NCBI GenBank assembly: GCA_902602135.1
Contig: CACKQA010000004.1
Span: 1 to 34,012, forward strand
Source: an uncultured Alphaproteobacteria bacterium
Lineage (GTDB): Bacteria; Pseudomonadota; Alphaproteobacteria; HIMB59; GCA-002718135
Length of the DNA stretch: 34,012 nt
Reading direction: 5' to 3'
Positions 30,101 through 34,012 of the stretch are shown piece after piece (positions within the stretch are counted from its first letter, which is position 1; every line of letters starts with the position of its first letter). The notes under the pieces were generated by a model. It was not told the DNA's origin. It searched no databases and saw only the letters and a list, made by a program, of their open reading frames with translations. The translations under genes and the position numbers were made by a program.

Positions 30101-31024
30101 GATTTAGCTAAACTTGGTCAGATAAAAGATAGCACACAATTTGAAAGTGAATTTAATGCAGCTAACGCATTATCATATTCAACGGATGAAGAAAAAACCG
30201 CTTATATTACTTTAGAAGCACCAAATGCAGCAATACAAAAATTTGCCAGCTTTAATAATGGAAATAATTTTTATTTTGGACCTCAACGTAATCCGTTTGT
30301 TGGTAAAACAAATGGTCTTGGTGTGAACAGTGAATACACAATAGGAAATATAAAAGCAGTATTAGGTTATCACAACTCTCAATACAAAGGAGAGGAATTA
30401 GATAATGAATTAAAAACAGAAACTTTAGCTGCTTCCTTTGAATTAGATACAGATGAAAATACAAAAGTAGAATTCTTAATTGGTACGCTAGATGAAAAAG
30501 ATACATTCTTATTCTCAGAAGGAAAAGGAGCGTTAGGATATCGCAATGCAAATCCTAATTCTTTATTTACTGGTATGAATTTGGGGAAAAGAATTGATAA
30601 TTTATCTTTAAGTTTCTCTGGAACACTTGGTCAATCAAGAATGGATAATGCAAATCATAGTTTAATAGAAGGAACAACTAATGTTATTAGTTCAAGTTTA
30701 AATGCATCTGTTTCATTACATAATCTGCAAGGTAAACAAAACAAGTTATCATTCTCAGTTAGTCAGCCAAATAGAATTGAAAGTGGTGCTTTAAAAGTTC
30801 GTATTCCTGGATTAGCAGATGTTGATGGAAATATTCCTTATGCATATAAAGAAATAGATTTAGAAAGCTCAGGAAGACAATTAGATATGAGTATTAATTA
30901 TACTCAATCATTTAGTAATAATGTTGATATTGGAATTAATTTCAGTCAAATTAATGATTACAATCACGTTGAAGGAAATGATTCTGGTATTAGAATGAGT
31001 TTAACTGGCCAATATAAATGGTAA
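15137..31024 (+). CDS. Giant Calx-beta-repeat / S8 subtilase / autotransporter beta-barrel protein (5295 aa)
   Basis: Uninterrupted ORF; signal peptide MKKIVLSLFLILSSSQLFA; about 37 repeats APTVTLxVSATSIAENAGSSLTLTATLS...GTATEGTDY...TDDSVYEGNETATI...GSQSVTITITENES; subtilase motifs; C-terminal barrel ending SLTGQYKW. Confidence 0.93.
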   Translation: MKKIVLSLFLILSSSQLFAFDFNTFQEVDKCIKYSEDLEQYKKNFQSCLDSKNLSIENNLTQSFKTKLPKNFHERVDFGKNVNQFIDKKYIPNNPEFTIDEFIKKYPNHIFTIDSLLRGKNAIISDYQLRKLDLLPKLFSNIQTIEIIENNKSEKQIKQETNFATLLTGYFLYLVTSDDEIQCNQNASLSQTSTSIDENSSDTIDFTISGAPAGVTYSVNTSGTATEGTDYESISDITINSSTTTFSLTLIDDSISDINETVDISLTPTGGDITFCKNTLNSQTITIVDNEAAPTITLSASASSIAENAGSSITLTATSSIVSGSDITVSFDTSGTATEGTDYGTISDITISAGSTTGTTTFTPTDDSMYETSTDETATVAIGTVSGGGATESGSQSVTLTIEENDSAPTVTLAASSSSIAENAGTSITLTATLSNPTSADVTVSIGTSGSATEGTDYGTISDITISSGDTTGTASFTPTDDNLYETSTDETATVSITGVSGGSATESGSQSVTLTIEENESAPTVTLTTSATNIDENSGSSLTLTATLSVATTADVTVTISTSGSATEGTDYTDGSGNIDDLVISAGNTTETISFKPTDDSVYEGDETATISIDSVSGGEASENGTQAVTITINENESAPTVTLSVSASSIAENSGSTLTITATSSIVADENITVGISTSGTATEGTDYGTISDITITAGNTTGTATFDPTDDSISDVAETAIVAISSVSGADATESGSQSVTITINDNEATPTVTLTVSATSIAENAGSSLTLTATSSIVSGSDITVTLSTSGTATEGTDYGSLSDITISAGSTTGTTTFTPTDDSMYETSTDETATVAIDTVSGGSATENGTQSVTITINENESAPTVTLAASATSIAENAGSSITITASLSGTTSQDVTVSLSSSSTATEGTDYGTVSDITITSGSTSGTATFTPTDDSIYDATSNETAILSISGVSGGGATESGDQKVTITITDNESAPTVTLSVSATSIAENAGSSLTLTATLSGATFQDVTVGIDTSGGATEGTDYTDGSGVINDITISAGSTSGTVNFTPTDDSVYEDDESATISIGSVSGGGASESGTQSVTITISENESAPTVTLSVSATSIAENAGSSLTITATLSGATDENVTVGIDTAGTATEGTDYTDGSGNLDDITISAGSTTGTVSFTPSDDSGDPVYEENETAIISIGSVSGGGATESGSQSVTITITENESAPTVTLTRSAASIAENSGSSVTLTATLSIKVDEAVTVSLSTSGAATEGTDYTDGSGNLDDITISAGSTTGTVSFTPTDDSVYEGDEAAVIAIDTVSGGGASEDGTQSVTVTISENESAPTVTLAVSATSIAENSGSSLTLTATLSNVADENVTVSLSTSGAATEGTDYTDGSGNLDDITITAGSTTGTVSFTPTDDSVYEDDEAAVIAIDTVSGADATESGTQSVTVTITENESAPTVTLAVSATSIAENAGSSLTLTATLSGATDETVTVALGTSGSATEGTDYTDGSGNVDDITISAGSTTGTVNFTPTNDSVYEGDETATIAITGVSGGGASESGSQSVTITISEDESAPTVTLSVSATSIAENAGSSLTLTATLSGAADEAVIVALSTSGTSTEGTDYTDGSGNIDDITISAGSTTGTVNFTPTDDSVYEGNETAIVAISSVSGADASESGSQSVTITITENESAPTITLTRSAASIDENSGSTITLTATISGVTDSAVTVALDTSGTATEGTDYGTISDITISAGATTGTATLDPTDDNIYEGDETATIDIASVSGKSGVTESGTQQVSVTIAENESAPTVTLATSATSIAENAGTSLTLTATLSVATTADVTVALSTSGTATEGTDYTDGAGNLDDIVISAGSTTGTVSFTPTNDSLYDAASDETATIAISGVSGGSASESGSQSVTITITDDDSAPTVTLAASSTSIAENSSSTITLTATLSNATYQDVTVSIGTSGTATEGTDYGNISDITISAGSTTGTATFDPTDDSDETDTVTATIAISGVSGGGATESGSQSVTISILDDESVPRVTLTVSATSIAENAGTSLTLTATLSKTASEDVTVTLGTSGAATEGTDYGSLSNITVTAGALTGTTTFTPTDDSIYDATSNETATVSIDSVSGGDALENGTQSVTITITDNESAPTVTLSRSAAAIDENSSSTVTITATLSNATYQDVTVSIGASGGTEGTDYATISDITISAGSTTGTTSLDPTDDSVYEDDEVVTVTIDGVSGGSASESGSQSVSITITENESAPTVTLSVSATSIAENAGTSLTLTATLSGATDETVTVGIDTGGTSTEGTDYTDGSGNVDDITISAGSTTGTVNFTPTDDSIYEGNETAIISIGSVSGGGASESGTQSVTITITENESAPTVALSVSATSIAENSGSSLTITATLSGKADEDVTVTIGTGGTSTEGTDYTDGSGNLNDITISANSTTGTVTFTPTDDSVYEGSETAIVSIDGVSGADASEDGTQAVTITITDNESAPTVTLAVSATSIAENAGSSLTLTATLSGVTDADITVTLDTAGTATEGTDYTDGSGNIDDITISAGATTGTVSFTPTDDSIYDATSNETATISINGVSGKTGVAENSTPQAVTITITDNESAPTVTLTSNSYTMAEDAGGYHVIRASLSGATYEDVTVSIDGTGGTATEGTDFGTVSDITISAGNTLGTTTFTAIDDSIYEGNETAGISVSGVSGGGASESSPQAFNITITENESAPTVTLSTSGSSIAENAGSSLTLTATLSVATTADVTVALSTSGTATEGTDYTDGSGAIDDITISAGSTTGTVNFTPTNDSVYEGDETATIAISSVSGGSATESGSQSVTITISEDESAPTVTLSTSATSIAENAGSSLTITATLSTATTADVTVTIGTAGTATEGTDYTDGSGNLDDITISAGSTTGTVSFTPTDDASDPVYEENETAIISIDGVSGGSASESGSQSVTITITENESAPTVTLARSAASIAENSGSSVTLTATLSIKVDEAVTVALSTSGAATEGTDYTDGSGNLDDITISAGNTTGTVSFTPTDDSVYEDDEAATIAIDTVSGGGASESGSQSVTVTITENESEPTVTLAVSATSIAENAGTSLTLTATLSGATDQNVTVVLGTSGTATEGTDYTDGSGNVDDITISAGSTTGTVSFTPTDDSVYEGNETATIAISSVTGEASESGTQAVTITITENESAPTVTLSVSATSIAENAGTSLTLTATLSGATDEAVTVALSTSGTATEGTDYTDGSGSIDDITISAGSTTGTVNFTPTDDSVYEGSETATIAISSVSGGSATESGSQSVTITITDNESAGSVTLTVSATSIAENAGTSLTITATLSSTSDEDVTVALSTSGTATEGTDYTDGSGAIDDITISAGATTGTVNFTPTDDSVYEGNETATIAISSVSGGDASESGDQSVTVTITENESAPTVTLSVSATSIAENAGTSITVTATLSGATDEAVTVALSTSGTATEGTDYTDGSGNVDDITISAGATTGTVNFTPTDDSIYEGNETATLAISGVSGGSATESGSQSETITITDNESAPTVTLATSATSIAENAGTSLTLTATLSVATTADVTVALSTSGTATEGTDYTDGSGSIDDIVISAGSTTGTVSFTPTDDSIYDATSNETATIDISGVSGGSATESGTQNVTITITDNESAPTVTLSKGADTIDEDSSSTVTITATLSVATFQDVTVTIDGTGGTGTEGTDFGTVSDITISAGATTGTAAVDPTDDSVYEGNETAGISISGVSGGGASESGSQSVTVTITEDESAPTVTLTVSATSIAENAGTSLTLTATLSQAADEDVTVVIGTSGTAVEGTDYTDGSGAIDDMTISAGSTSTTANFTPTDDSIYEINETATISISSVSGADASISGGSQSVSITLTSNESAPTVTLTVSASSINENAGSSVTITATLSGTTYENVTVGLGFSGATEGTDFTDGSGSVDDITISAGNTTGTVNFTPEDDSVYEGNETVTVTIDSVLNGGAVESGSQSKTIQITDNESAPTVTLATSATSIAENAGSSLTLTATLSGATDSDITVALDTSSSATEGTDYGAVSDITISAGATTGTTTFTPTDDSIYDATSNETATIAINGVSGKSGVNENGDQSVTITITDNESAPTVTLTVSATSIAENAGTSLTLTATLSNGTYQDVTVALSTSGTATEGTDYTDGSGAIDDMTISAGSTTTTANFTPTNDSTNEGNETATIAVSGVSGGSASESGSQSVTITITDDDNFSFSVDDVTVAENAGSATITVDMSSASVSTTTIQYETSNGTATAGPDYGGTSGTLNFSDGDTSETFTVLITNDSVYEGNETFTVTLRNASAGSISDNEATVTITDDESAPTVSLSTSGTSVYDNGSNITLTATSTQEADEDITVVIGTSGTATEGTDYANISDITISAGATSGTATFNPTEDTVNEGSETATISISSVSGADSSTSGTTSVTITITEYALRTATAFADSGSDSVTSSTIAADPQYSNVDTTNTGTTVHPYTQMRINEVHAMTDGSNYLTGVGQTIHIADFNCNDNHKVYDNKTIYNLDDGGAGESTFANDTPNNGEYHCQAVATMAAGDNPASYNTNLITGTNLIGGVAPDADLVLSSIPNCLGSYCADDFARDLDSARGYSAVASNQSWTVGDKVGFSTCASGDANCNYNATEFQSTINTYSSYSTDQLLGFLLEGTTAAVSEAQQYVTALDNFQNNGVVIFAGGNSSFESDVSAIAALPQWYSQLAEAWLVVNFADFSGTDMSGITESEFTILGNPCGTAKEYCLTVDGYQVNVNTYYDESTGASNYKLADSGSSYAAPMVAGGVALIKQAFPNHTPEQITDRILASADNSWFTPAGNTTFTTHGASITHGYHATWGHGLPDFMAAMSPITSNSNPASITTSGNLNDTAPLEGTSGSSSSQNPGRYSIASSSISLPGLLGDAISEGLSNETGYFYDGLNGGFKFNMSSLLNDEKTIQKPPAYNINKDLAKLGQIKDSTQFESEFNAANALSYSTDEEKTAYITLEAPNAAIQKFASFNNGNNFYFGPQRNPFVGKTNGLGVNSEYTIGNIKAVLGYHNSQYKGEELDNELKTETLAASFELDTDENTKVEFLIGTLDEKDTFLFSEGKGALGYRNANPNSLFTGMNLGKRIDNLSLSFSGTLGQSRMDNANHSLIEGTTNVISSSLNASVSLHNLQGKQNKLSFSVSQPNRIESGALKVRIPGLADVDGNIPYAYKEIDLESSGRQLDMSINYTQSFSNNVDIGINFSQINDYNHVEGNDSGIRMSLTGQYKW
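15695..28539 (+). repeat. About 37 tandem Calx-beta-like repeats, about 347 nt (116 aa) each
   Basis: Counted by eye from the translation; unit boundaries at (E/D)SAPTVTL. Unit 36 (NFSFSVDDVTVAENAGSATITV...) is the most canonical Calx-beta. Confidence 0.9.
28640..29800 (+). other. Divergent subtilisin-like (S8) peptidase domain within the giant ORF
   Basis: Candidate triad D4539 (IHIADFNCND), H4578 (GEYHCQAVATMAAG), S4817 (GSSYAAPMVAGGVALIKQAFPNHTPEQITDRI); oxyanion Asn in VVIFAGGNS. Confidence 0.8.
30200..31021 (+). other. C-terminal autotransporter-type outer-membrane beta-barrel domain
   Basis: Alternating amphipathic strands; LSFSVSQPNRIESGALKVRIPG...EIDLESSGRQLDMSINYTQSF... resembles barrel C-termini of alphaproteobacterial S8 autotransporters; terminal aromatic W. 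Confidence 0.75.
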
Positions 31025-31025
31025 T

Positions 31026-31571
31026 TTAATAATCTAATTTTTTTTCTACTCTTGGATATTTAGAAGAATTATTATTATCTAAATATTTTATCTTTTCTAA
31101 TAATTCTTTTGATTTGTTTTTTTTGCCAAGTGTAACATATAATTCTGATAAGTATTCAAGAGTAGGGATGTGATTTGGATCTGCCTCAAGAGCAATCATA
31201 TAAAAAGAATACGATTTATCTAAATCAGGATTACTTTGTTTACGGTAAGAATATCCAAGTAGATTATAAAAATCAGCTGTTCTTTCGTTTAAATCTTTTC
31301 GCTTAATAACTTTTTCGAGTAACTTAATAGCTTTTGTATATTTTTTTTCATACACAAGGTCATACGATTTCTTATACAAAATAAATAAATGATCATCTCT
31401 AGAAATACTAATATTAGCTGATGGACCTAGATTGGAATTATTAGTTTCACTGGTATTACTGCTTGAATTATTATTCGATGGAGGGGAACTTTCTTCCTCT
31501 GATGGAGGAGATGCAGCAGAGAAAAGACTGCTAGAAAATAAAAAAATAAATAAAAAAACAAGCTTATGCAT
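31026..31571 (-). CDS. Secreted tetratricopeptide-repeat protein
   Basis: Signal peptide, S/N/P-rich linker, then TPR-like helices (YDLVYEKKYTKAIKLLEKVIKRKDLNERTADFYNLLGYSYRKQ...ALEADPNHIPTLEYLSELYVTLGKKNKSKELLEKI). Confidence 0.75.
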   Translation of the reverse strand: MHKLVFLFIFLFSSSLFSAASPPSEEESSPPSNNNSSSNTSETNNSNLGPSANISISRDDHLFILYKKSYDLVYEKKYTKAIKLLEKVIKRKDLNERTADFYNLLGYSYRKQSNPDLDKSYSFYMIALEADPNHIPTLEYLSELYVTLGKKNKSKELLEKIKYLDNNNSSKYPRVEKKLDY

Positions 31572-31614
31572 AGTTTTAAATTAGTTCAGCTTATTATGAT
31601 GTAAAGATAAGGTT

Positions 31615-32070
31615 TTATAAAAAAGTAAAATCTTCAAGAGGGGACATGTGCCCATTTTCAATTTCATCAAGTGTTTGTTGACCTCTCTCCACAAGTTTCA
31701 TAGCATTATTTAAAGCCCAAATTTGCTTAGTAGCAATGTGAACATCAAAAATTTTATTTCCTAATTCAATTTGCTTTTGCTCTTCTTGAATTTTATTGAT
31801 TATATATTCTGCAGCACTTATTGCATTAAAAGAAACATTGGTAAGCTTAGAAGCTTTTCCCATAAAATCTTTTCTCATTTTAATTGTTTCTTTAAGATCA
31901 ATTCTTTCTTTTCTTTTTGAAAGCCAGCCTTCATTTGCTGCTTGTTTTCTTAGCGTTGATAAAGAATAATTAAATTCAGTAGCGATATCTTGAAGAGTAG
32001 GGTACTCATTTCCCTCTCCTTTAATATAATAATTACGCGCTTTAGTGTAATCAGGACGTATTTTTGTCAT
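31615..32070 (-). CDS. HTH protein resembling a phage terminase small subunit
   Basis: KARNYYIKGEGNEYPTLQDIATEFNYSLSTLRKQAANEGWLSKRKERI: HTH followed by the W-x(3)-R-x(3)-I pattern typical of such proteins. Confidence 0.55.
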   Translation of the reverse strand: MTKIRPDYTKARNYYIKGEGNEYPTLQDIATEFNYSLSTLRKQAANEGWLSKRKERIDLKETIKMRKDFMGKASKLTNVSFNAISAAEYIINKIQEEQKQIELGNKIFDVHIATKQIWALNNAMKLVERGQQTLDEIENGHMSPLEDFTFL

Positions 32071-32153
32071 AACAACATTAATGCGAATGATTCTTTATAA
32101 AGAAAGTTCTAGAAAAATTTTTTTGTTAAAAAAAATTTAATAACGTGAATAAA

Positions 32154-32888
32154 TTAGTTTTTTATATTGCTTAAAAGTAAATTTTTAAATTCTTCAACCG
32201 CAACTGTTGCTGGTTTATGAATTGCAAAATCAAATTGTTCTTGATTACTTGATGGTTCCAGATTTAATTCAACTGTTGGTTTACGCATATCTCTAAACAT
32301 CGTAACAAAACCAGCAGCAGGGTAGACTTGTCCAGAAGTACCTATTGAAACAAATAGACTAGATTGCTCTGCTAAATCATGAATTTCATCCATTTGCATT
32401 GGCATTTCACCAAACCACACAATATGAGGCCTCATCTGAGATCCACATTCAGGACATTTATGAGTCTCATTTAGGTCCCCTAACCAATCAAATACATGGT
32501 TTTCATTCATGATACATCTAGCTTTATTAAGTTCACCATGCATATGAATAATTGATGATGATCCTCCAATTTCATGTAAATTATCGATATTTTGTGTAAC
32601 TATATGAATTTTATATGTTTTTTCTAATTCATGTAGTAAAATATGGGCCCTATTTGGCTTTATTCCTGAATTCAGTTCTTTTCGACGTTTATTATAAAAA
32701 TCGTAGACAAGAGTAGGGTTTCTATAGAATCCTTCCGGACTAGCAACATCTTCAATCCTGTGATTATTCCATAATCCATCTGAGTCTCTAAATGTTTCAA
32801 TTCCAGACTCTTTACTTATACCAGCACCCGTTAATACAAAGATCTGGGAATCAGCTGAAATCTGCGGTAATTGTTCCATTTCATACAC
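32154..32888 (-). CDS. cobB: CobB-type NAD-dependent protein deacylase (sirtuin)
   Basis: VLTGAGISKESGIETFRDSDGLW, TQNIDNLHEIGG, MHGEL, CPECGSQMRPHIVWFGEMPMQMDEI, SIGTSGQVYPAAGF, ELNLEPS. Confidence 0.93.
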   Translation of the reverse strand: MYEMEQLPQISADSQIFVLTGAGISKESGIETFRDSDGLWNNHRIEDVASPEGFYRNPTLVYDFYNKRRKELNSGIKPNRAHILLHELEKTYKIHIVTQNIDNLHEIGGSSSIIHMHGELNKARCIMNENHVFDWLGDLNETHKCPECGSQMRPHIVWFGEMPMQMDEIHDLAEQSSLFVSIGTSGQVYPAAGFVTMFRDMRKPTVELNLEPSSNQEQFDFAIHKPATVAVEEFKNLLLSNIKN

Positions 32889-33006
32889 TATATACAGTAT
32901 TTTATTACACGTGAAAATCTATATCTAGTTTATGATATTATAAATGATATTAATTTATATATTTAAAATATTGATTTATATATATTATTATTTCTTCTTG
33001 ACTATT

Positions 33007-33034
33007 ATTTACGATAACTGTAATTATCGTAATA
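33007..33034. promoter_or_regulatory. Palindromic site, dif-like recombination core or operator
   Basis: ATTTACGATAA-CTGTAA-TTATCGTAATA; 9-bp perfect arms (33009-33017 / 33024-33032) with a 6-bp spacer, 3 nt before the recombinase ATG when flanks are included. Confidence 0.5.
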
Positions 33035-33037
33035 TAT

Positions 33038-34012
33038 ATGGTTAAAATATCACTAAATGAAAACGTAAGTAAACTAAAGGAAAAATCCAAAGCTAAAAAC
33101 ACTCAGGATAAGTATCAGGGAGATTGGTTAAAGTTTATAGATTATTGCAAAAATAAATACAATTGCAGTCCTTTAGATGTTGATGATCTAGATAGCGCTT
33201 ACGCATTAACAGCTAATTATATGGATTGGCTACATGAAGATCCAGAAGCGAAAATACTCAAAGGATCGAGCAACATACCGGGTAGAGAAAATGTAAATAA
33301 CAACCCCTACTCCTCTACTGCCTATAAAGCTTCCACTATACAAAGAATCTTAGCATCTATTACATATAAATATAGAGTTAACGGATTTCAATTTGATAGA
33401 AAAAATCCAAATATTTCTGAAACAATTAGTGCAATTGTAAGAGATGAAAAAAATAATAAATCTGGTCAAGCAAGAGAGTTGTTAAAAGCAGATATTGAAA
33501 AAATTATTGATAAAATTCCAAATGATAACGAAGATTTTAGAAACATAAGAGATAGAGCTCTTATTTTAATTGGTTTTTATAGTTTTTGTAGAAGATCTGA
33601 GCTTTTAGGCATGAAATACGAACATCTAAATTTTGAAGAAGATGGTGTTCAAGTATTAATACCTTTTTCTAAGACTGATCAAAAAGGTGAAGGAAGAATG
33701 ATCTATTTACCTAAAAATAATTCACCCTATTGTCCCGTATCTGCTTTAAAGAATTGGTTAGGGGTAGCACTAATTGATTCAGGTCCACTCTTTTATAAAA
33801 TTAACAAAGCTAATAATATAGAAAAATATATTCTTAATAATAAGAATCAAAAAGTAAGTTTGACTGACACAAGTTTTGTTTTAATTTTAAAGAAAAGAGC
33901 TGAGGACGCAGGTATAGAAAATTGTGATAAAATTTCTGGTCACAGCTTAAGAATAGGTTCGATTACTCAGGCTAGAATGAATGGAGTGCCTACTCATGAA
34001 ATTATGGCTCAA
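33038..34012 (+). CDS. Tyrosine recombinase / phage-type integrase, truncated by the window end
   Basis: My translation from the ATG at 33038 is open for 325 codons: ...RDRALILIGFYSFCRRSELLGMKYEHL...KTDQKGEGRMIYLP...ISGHSLRIGSITQARMNGVPTHEIMAQ; catalytic R (CRRSELL) and HxLR (HSLRIG). Absent from the ORF track because it has no stop. Confidence 0.92.
   Translation, partial: MVKISLNENVSKLKEKSKAKNTQDKYQGDWLKFIDYCKNKYNCSPLDVDDLDSAYALTANYMDWLHEDPEAKILKGSSNIPGRENVNNNPYSSTAYKASTIQRILASITYKYRVNGFQFDRKNPNISETISAIVRDEKNNKSGQARELLKADIEKIIDKIPNDNEDFRNIRDRALILIGFYSFCRRSELLGMKYEHLNFEEDGVQVLIPFSKTDQKGEGRMIYLPKNNSPYCPVSALKNWLGVALIDSGPLFYKINKANNIEKYILNNKNQKVSLTDTSFVLILKKRAEDAGIENCDKISGHSLRIGSITQARMNGVPTHEIMAQ

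Overview
This is an AT-rich window, probably from a streamlined marine-type alphaproteobacterium (inferred from composition and protein style). (1) Positions 1-5700 carry small stress or redox genes: several small ferredoxin-fold (ABM/GYD/DUF1330-like) proteins, an SDR with a YxxxH in place of the YxxxK motif, a fasciclin-domain protein, a secreted rhodanese and a putative 2OG-Fe(II) oxygenase. (2) Positions 5811-13906 look like a peptidoglycan (muropeptide) recycling locus: murQ, a complete peptide-type ABC transporter, a signal-peptide-less serine hydrolase and anmK. A decayed second copy of the rhodanese 3' end lies just past it, so the locus is bracketed by about 150 bp direct repeats. (3) Positions 15137-31024 hold one ORF of 5295 aa: signal peptide, unique N-terminus, about 37 Calx-beta-like repeats of about 116 aa, a divergent subtilisin-like (S8) domain with a D/H/S triad, and a C-terminal autotransporter-type beta-barrel ending in W. 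The repeat array shows higher-order organisation, apparently an ancient block duplication of about 15 units (about 5.24 kb). (4) Downstream are a TPR protein, an HTH (terminase-small-subunit-like) protein, a CobB-type sirtuin, and a tyrosine recombinase running off the window end and absent from the ORF track. A dif-like 9-6-9 palindrome sits directly upstream of the recombinase. No tRNA, rRNA or CRISPR array was recognised. All comparisons were by eye.
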